Source: DATADD01 sp046262355
GTDB taxonomy: Bacteria > Actinomycetota > CADDZG01 > WHSQ01
Direction: 5' to 3'
Length of the DNA stretch: 55,752 bases
Assembly: GCA_046262355.1 (NCBI GenBank)
Contig: JBHEMX010000054.1
Coordinates: 1 to 55,752 of the forward strand
Made by a program: the position numbers and the translations under genes. The notes under the pieces were generated by a model, which saw only the letters and a list, made by a program, of their open reading frames with translations, was not told the origin of the DNA and did no database searches. Each line of letters opens with the position of its first letter. The stretch's first letter is position 1. Below, one piece after another: positions 52,345 to 55,752 of this stretch.

Positions 52345-53983
52345 ATGCCCAAGGCGGAGGCATCCGTAGGCGCGGGCAACGCGGCGCTGGGAACAGGAGG
52401 TCAGTGGGCGGCGGCTAGAGATGCCTTCCGACTCGATCTCGGCGAGACCGCGGAAGCCTTAAACGGCCTCGGAGAGGCCTTGTGGTGGCTCGGCGAGACG
52501 CACGACTCCGTTGACCTCAGGGAACGGGCCTAAGCGGCATTCCGAGGCCGTCCTGATCCCGAGCAGGCCGCGACCATCGCGCTCGGCTTTGCGTTCACTA
52601 CCAGGCCAACATCGGTGATCCGGCCGTCGCCGGCTGGCTCGCGCGCGCCACCCGACTGGTCGAGGAGTTTGAGCTCCACGACTTCAAAGGATGGCTCCTC
52701 CTCCTGGAGGCGGGCGAAGCGCAGGATCCGGCGGGAGGCGAGACCCTGGCGTGGAAGGCGGCGGAGCTCGCGGGCCGATCGGGAGATCTCGACCTCAAGC
52801 TGTGCCGCTCTCGCTCAGATCGGGTCCTACCTTGTGAAACAGGGAAGGGTCGACGAGGGTCTCGTTCTTCTCGATGAAGCGCTGGCCGGCTCCCTCGGGG
52901 GCGAGGGCGGCAGCTTCGACACGGTGGTCTTCACGAGCTGCGAGATCGGATCCTGCACTCGATGCGCCGATTTCGAGCGCGCCGTTCAGTGGATACGCTC
53001 CGCCGACCGGTTCACGGATGGCTACGGCTGTCCGTACCTCTACGTCTACCGCCGCACTCTGTACGGTAGCGTTCTGATCGCGACGGGAAACTGGGGCCGG
53101 GCCGAGGTCGAGCTAACGACCGCATTGAAGGAAGCGCGCGCGTCGCAGCCTGCCCTTGCTTGTTTGGCGGCGGCACTGCTCACAGAACTGCGCGTCGGCC
53201 AGGGCCGGGTCGTGGAGGCCGAGCGACTTGTAGGCGGCTTGGAGGATCAGGAGCCGGCCGCCGCGGCTGTGGCCGCCATCCATCTCGCGCGGGGAAGACC
53301 GGTGGTGGCCGAATCGACGGTTCGGCGGGCGCTGGAGACCTCCAGGAGGAACGAGCTTGAACGCTCCCTGCTCCTGGAATTGCTGGGTGTGGCTGAGATG
53401 ACTCAAGGCAGGTTTGATACGGCCCTCGACGGCGGCCGTGAGCTTGCTGAGTTGGGTGTGGCCCTTGACTGCCGGTTGATCGTTGCTCGCGGCGAGCGGC
53501 TGCGGGGACATGCCCTTGCGGCCGCCAAGACGCGCCGGCGGCACGCGGCCACCTCGAGGCGGCGCTGGCGGGATTCGTTCGGCTTGGGATGCCGTTCGAG
53601 GCGGCCCGTACTCACTTGATGCTCGCCGAGGCTTTTCGTGGACTTGAGGGAGGGGTCGCGGTGGCGGAGGCGCACGCTGCACTCGCAATCCTCGAGGACC
53701 TCGGCGCTGGCGCCTTAGCCGACGCGGCCGCTGCGCTGCTTCGAGACCTCGGCGTCAGGGCGGCCCGCTCGGACCGAAGGGATTCGGAGCCCTTACCAAG
53801 CGGGAGCAGGAGGTGCTCAGCCTGCTCGGCGAGGGCATGTCGAACCCGGAGATCGCCGGACGGCTCTTCCTCAGTCGCAAGACCGTCGAGCACCACGTCG
53901 CCGCCATCCTCTTCAAGCTCGGCTTGAGGAGCCGAGCGGAGGCCGCGATTGAGGCCATACGCCGGAAAGCCACCACGGAATAG
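52345..53983 (+). pseudogene. LuxR-family regulator with TPR-like domain, broken by a stop and frameshifts
   Basis: The remains of a large transcriptional regulator. From ATG 52345 the sequence is WAAARDAFRLDL and ALNGLGEALWWLGETHDSVD, then TAA at 52531. In later frames ALAQIGSYLVKQGRVDEGLV, DFERAVQWIRSADRF and LTELRVGQGRVVEAERLVGG follow. The tail has the LuxR helix-turn-helix LTKREQEVLSLLGEGMSNP and RLFLSRKTVEHHVAAIL in yet another frame, ending at TAG 53983. At least three disruptions occur (near 52531, 52615-52810 and 53550-53810). An intact family member would have about 500-900 residues. Confidence 0.7.
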
Positions 53984-54096
53984 GCGACTTCACCGATGCT
54001 GGTGTCGCCTCACCATGTCACGCTGCCGTCATGTTCCGTGCGACAGCATCTGAGTTTTCGGTGCCCATACCCTGGATCGACCGCCGGCGGCTGGTG

Positions 54097-54456
54097 CTAG
54101 TCCGGTGACGAAGAACGTTGGGGCTTAAATTGCCACGCCGAGTAGTCGCGTAAGTAGAGGCCGCAGGCACAGTCGAGTGCTTCTTCAGGTGGCCCGGTGA
54201 AGCTTCCGCTCGGCAGCACCGAGTCCTCGTAGCCGCTCTTGCTGGCGAGGTAGATCGCGAAGCCCCACATCTTCGGTGAGCCGATGTAGCGCAGACGAAA
54301 CAGCGGCATGGTGAAGCCCTCGGGCAGGCCACCCTCGACGTATGCGAACGACCCGCGAAAGCGCACGGACAGGTCCTCCAGATCAGGCCACCGCTCGTCC
54401 CAGCGCCGGTTGAGGCGCTTGATCACTTCCTGGCGGGCGCGCTCGGGGATGGCCAT
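54097..54456 (-). CDS. IS630-associated hypothetical protein
   Basis: A 119-residue protein from ATG 54456: AIPERARQEVIKRLNRRWDE, then LPEGFTMPLFRLRYIGS and EEALDCACGLYLRDYSAW. I recognise the style of a small protein found beside IS630-type transposases in actinobacteria. It lies 38 nt downstream of the transposase gene in the same direction, so it is likely a passenger gene of the element. The function is unknown. Confidence 0.65.
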   Translation of the reverse strand: MAIPERARQEVIKRLNRRWDERWPDLEDLSVRFRGSFAYVEGGLPEGFTMPLFRLRYIGSPKMWGFAIYLASKSGYEDSVLPSGSFTGPPEEALDCACGLYLRDYSAWQFKPQRSSSPD

Positions 54457-54494
54457 GACCAAACGATGGTAGGTGAGCGGGCCGGTCGAGGCGA

Positions 54495-55643
54495 CTACGC
54501 GGCCCGGGCGAGCTCCGCCCGCGTCCTCTTCGCGGCCCTGCGGCGCTGCCGCCGCCTTAGCTTCTCCGCCCGCCGGGCGGCGAGGTTTCGCCGTGCGTCG
54601 GCGTTGCGCCGTTTCAGATATGCGGTCAGCGCCTGCTCGATCTCGGAGTGGTCCTTGTAGTTGGATCCCGAGAACACGAAGTCGACCATGACCCCGAACT
54701 CGGTCTCGATCGGATTGAGCCAGCTCGCGTAGGTCGGGGTCGCGACCAGGGTGACGTTGTTGTCCTTGGCCCACGACACGATGTCCTCGGTCCAGTGCGA
54801 GGAGAGGTTGTCCATGACGAGGTAGATGCGCGTCTCGGTCGGGTAGCGGCGGCGGACCCATTCGAAAAAAGACAGCACGTTGACCGCGCTCTTGCTCTTG
54901 GACCACCTCCCTGTGAGCTGGTCTTTTGCCACGTCGTAGGCGCCGAAGAAGAAACGCACCCCATAGGGCTTGCGGTAGTTGGCCGGGATCCTGTTGGGCA
55001 GCGACTGCTCGGCCCACCCGCGCCCCGCCTTGGGGATGGGCTGGACGGGTCCGTGCTCGTCGAAGGACACGACGACGCCGTCGAGCGTGCCGTTTCTGGC
55101 TTTGGCGTAGAGACGCTCAAGCCGCCTTTGCTTGACCTCGAAATCGGGGTCGGGGGACCACTTCCACGTCTTGGTCCTCTGGATCGAAAAGCCCTCCTCG
55201 ACGAGGATCTGGCGCAGGCGCTCCTTGGAGATCTCCGGCACCGCCTTGGTCTTGACGAGGTAGGCGGCGAGCTTGGACAGCGACCAGTGCGTGTACGGCT
55301 CGCCGACCACCTGGGGCGCGGTCTTGACGACCTCCACGATCTTGGCGCGCATGTCGTCGGTGATCTTGCGGGGTCGCCCGCCCCGCCATTTCGGATGCAG
55401 CGCGTCCATGCCGGTCTCGTTGAACGCGTGGATCACGCTGCGCACCCAGCTCCTCTTGGCTCCGGTCGCGTCCGCGATCTCCGCTGGCGTGCGGCGTTGC
55501 GCGCTCATGAGCACGACCAGGGCGCGCCGCCACGTAACCGGTGACACGTCCTTCTTGCCGCGCCGGACGATGCGCCGGATCGCTCGTCCCTCCTTGGGCG
55601 TGAGCCTTCGTACGAATACTTCGGCCGGGCGCCCGCGAGCCAT
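54495..55643 (-). CDS. IS630-family transposase
   Basis: A 382-residue transposase. The N-terminal helix-turn-helix (TPAEIADATGAKRSWVRSVI) is followed by a DDE domain: VVVSFDEHGPVQ (first Asp), RIYLVMDNLSSH (second Asp), and the final acidic residue in WLNPIETEFGVMVD. The frame is intact. ATG 55643 was chosen. IS630 elements insert at TA; I did not find the terminal inverted repeats by eye. Confidence 0.92.
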   Translation of the reverse strand: MARGRPAEVFVRRLTPKEGRAIRRIVRRGKKDVSPVTWRRALVVLMSAQRRTPAEIADATGAKRSWVRSVIHAFNETGMDALHPKWRGGRPRKITDDMRAKIVEVVKTAPQVVGEPYTHWSLSKLAAYLVKTKAVPEISKERLRQILVEEGFSIQRTKTWKWSPDPDFEVKQRRLERLYAKARNGTLDGVVVSFDEHGPVQPIPKAGRGWAEQSLPNRIPANYRKPYGVRFFFGAYDVAKDQLTGRWSKSKSAVNVLSFFEWVRRRYPTETRIYLVMDNLSSHWTEDIVSWAKDNNVTLVATPTYASWLNPIETEFGVMVDFVFSGSNYKDHSEIEQALTAYLKRRNADARRNLAARRAEKLRRRQRRRAAKRTRAELARAA

Positions 55644-55752
55644 CGCGCACCTCCTCCGGGTGACCGCACTGCCCGTCAACTACAAGAGATGCACAACGCG
55701 CGTTGCATTACAAGGATGTGATTAGAGCCCGAACGTTTCGCGTCGCCGCACT

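Larger units (their letters stand above)
54097..55643 (-). mobile_element. IS630-like insertion element, ends not determined
   Basis: This covers the transposase and the small passenger gene. The outer limits and terminal repeats were not found; a near-palindrome around 55690-55710 (TGCACAACGCGCGTTGCA) may belong to the right end. The neighbouring broken genes at 51.4-54 kb fit a site of repeated insertion or decay. Confidence 0.5.

Overview
The window is about 55.7 kb of high-GC DNA with dense, short-spaced and often GTGA-overlapping genes. It has many GTG starts and actinobacterial gene types: group 1h-like (actinobacterial) [NiFe]-hydrogenase, stand-alone Clp N-domain protein, ECF sigma factors paired with a YCII protein, IS630 with its usual passenger gene. 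I read it as a chromosomal piece of an uncultured Actinomycetota. I saw no tRNA, rRNA or CRISPR array.

Layout. 0-4.3 kb: the 3' part of a zinc alcohol dehydrogenase, a Tat-exported PhoX-type protein, a membrane protein that abuts a broken methyltransferase, and an HTH/Clp-N pair. 4.4-16 kb: a hydrogenase island with a CooC-like P-loop ATPase, a Cys-rich regulator, a NifU-domain protein, an SsuA/THI5-like binding protein, small membrane proteins, a maturation protease, a TPR protein, a biotin-ligase-like protein, a degenerate protease paralogue, and the large and small subunits. A second set of small membrane proteins is divergent from the structural genes. 16-20.4 kb: ArsR sensor plus CDF metal exporter, asparaginase, succinate-semialdehyde dehydrogenase. 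20.7-23.4 kb: molybdate transporter modABC. 23.6-30.5 kb: sigma factors, DNA repair methyltransferase, hemerythrin, ChaB-like and FAD proteins, FkbM methyltransferase. 30.6-38.5 kb: radical SAM protein with a CUAEP tail, NfuA-like protein, UvrD-type helicase, ECF sigma/anti-sigma pair, FAD oxidoreductase. 39.5-50.7 kb: a cell-surface polysaccharide region (two GT2 enzymes, a flippase, two large membrane proteins, secreted proteins). 50.8-55.7 kb: a nuclease, then a graveyard of broken genes ending in an IS630-type element.

Main discovery. Three genes carry an in-frame TGA that appears to be read as selenocysteine, not stop. (1) In the CooC-like ATPase the TGA is codon 111 and replaces the first Cys of the metal-binding C-x-C motif. 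(2) In the SsuA/THI5-like protein 0.9 kb away a TGA makes a C-P-G-U motif at the N-terminus. (3) In the radical SAM gene the final TGC is followed by TGA GCG GAA CCT, giving the C-U-A-E-P tail known from a radical SAM family. All three TGAs are followed, 16-34 nt downstream, by a hairpin positioned like bacterial SECIS elements; those in (1) and (3) have G and U in the apical loop. A Sec-dependent maturation ATPase beside a group 1h hydrogenase is, to my knowledge, undescribed. The genes for Sec synthesis and decoding (selA, selB, selC, selD) are not in the window and must be sought elsewhere in the genome.
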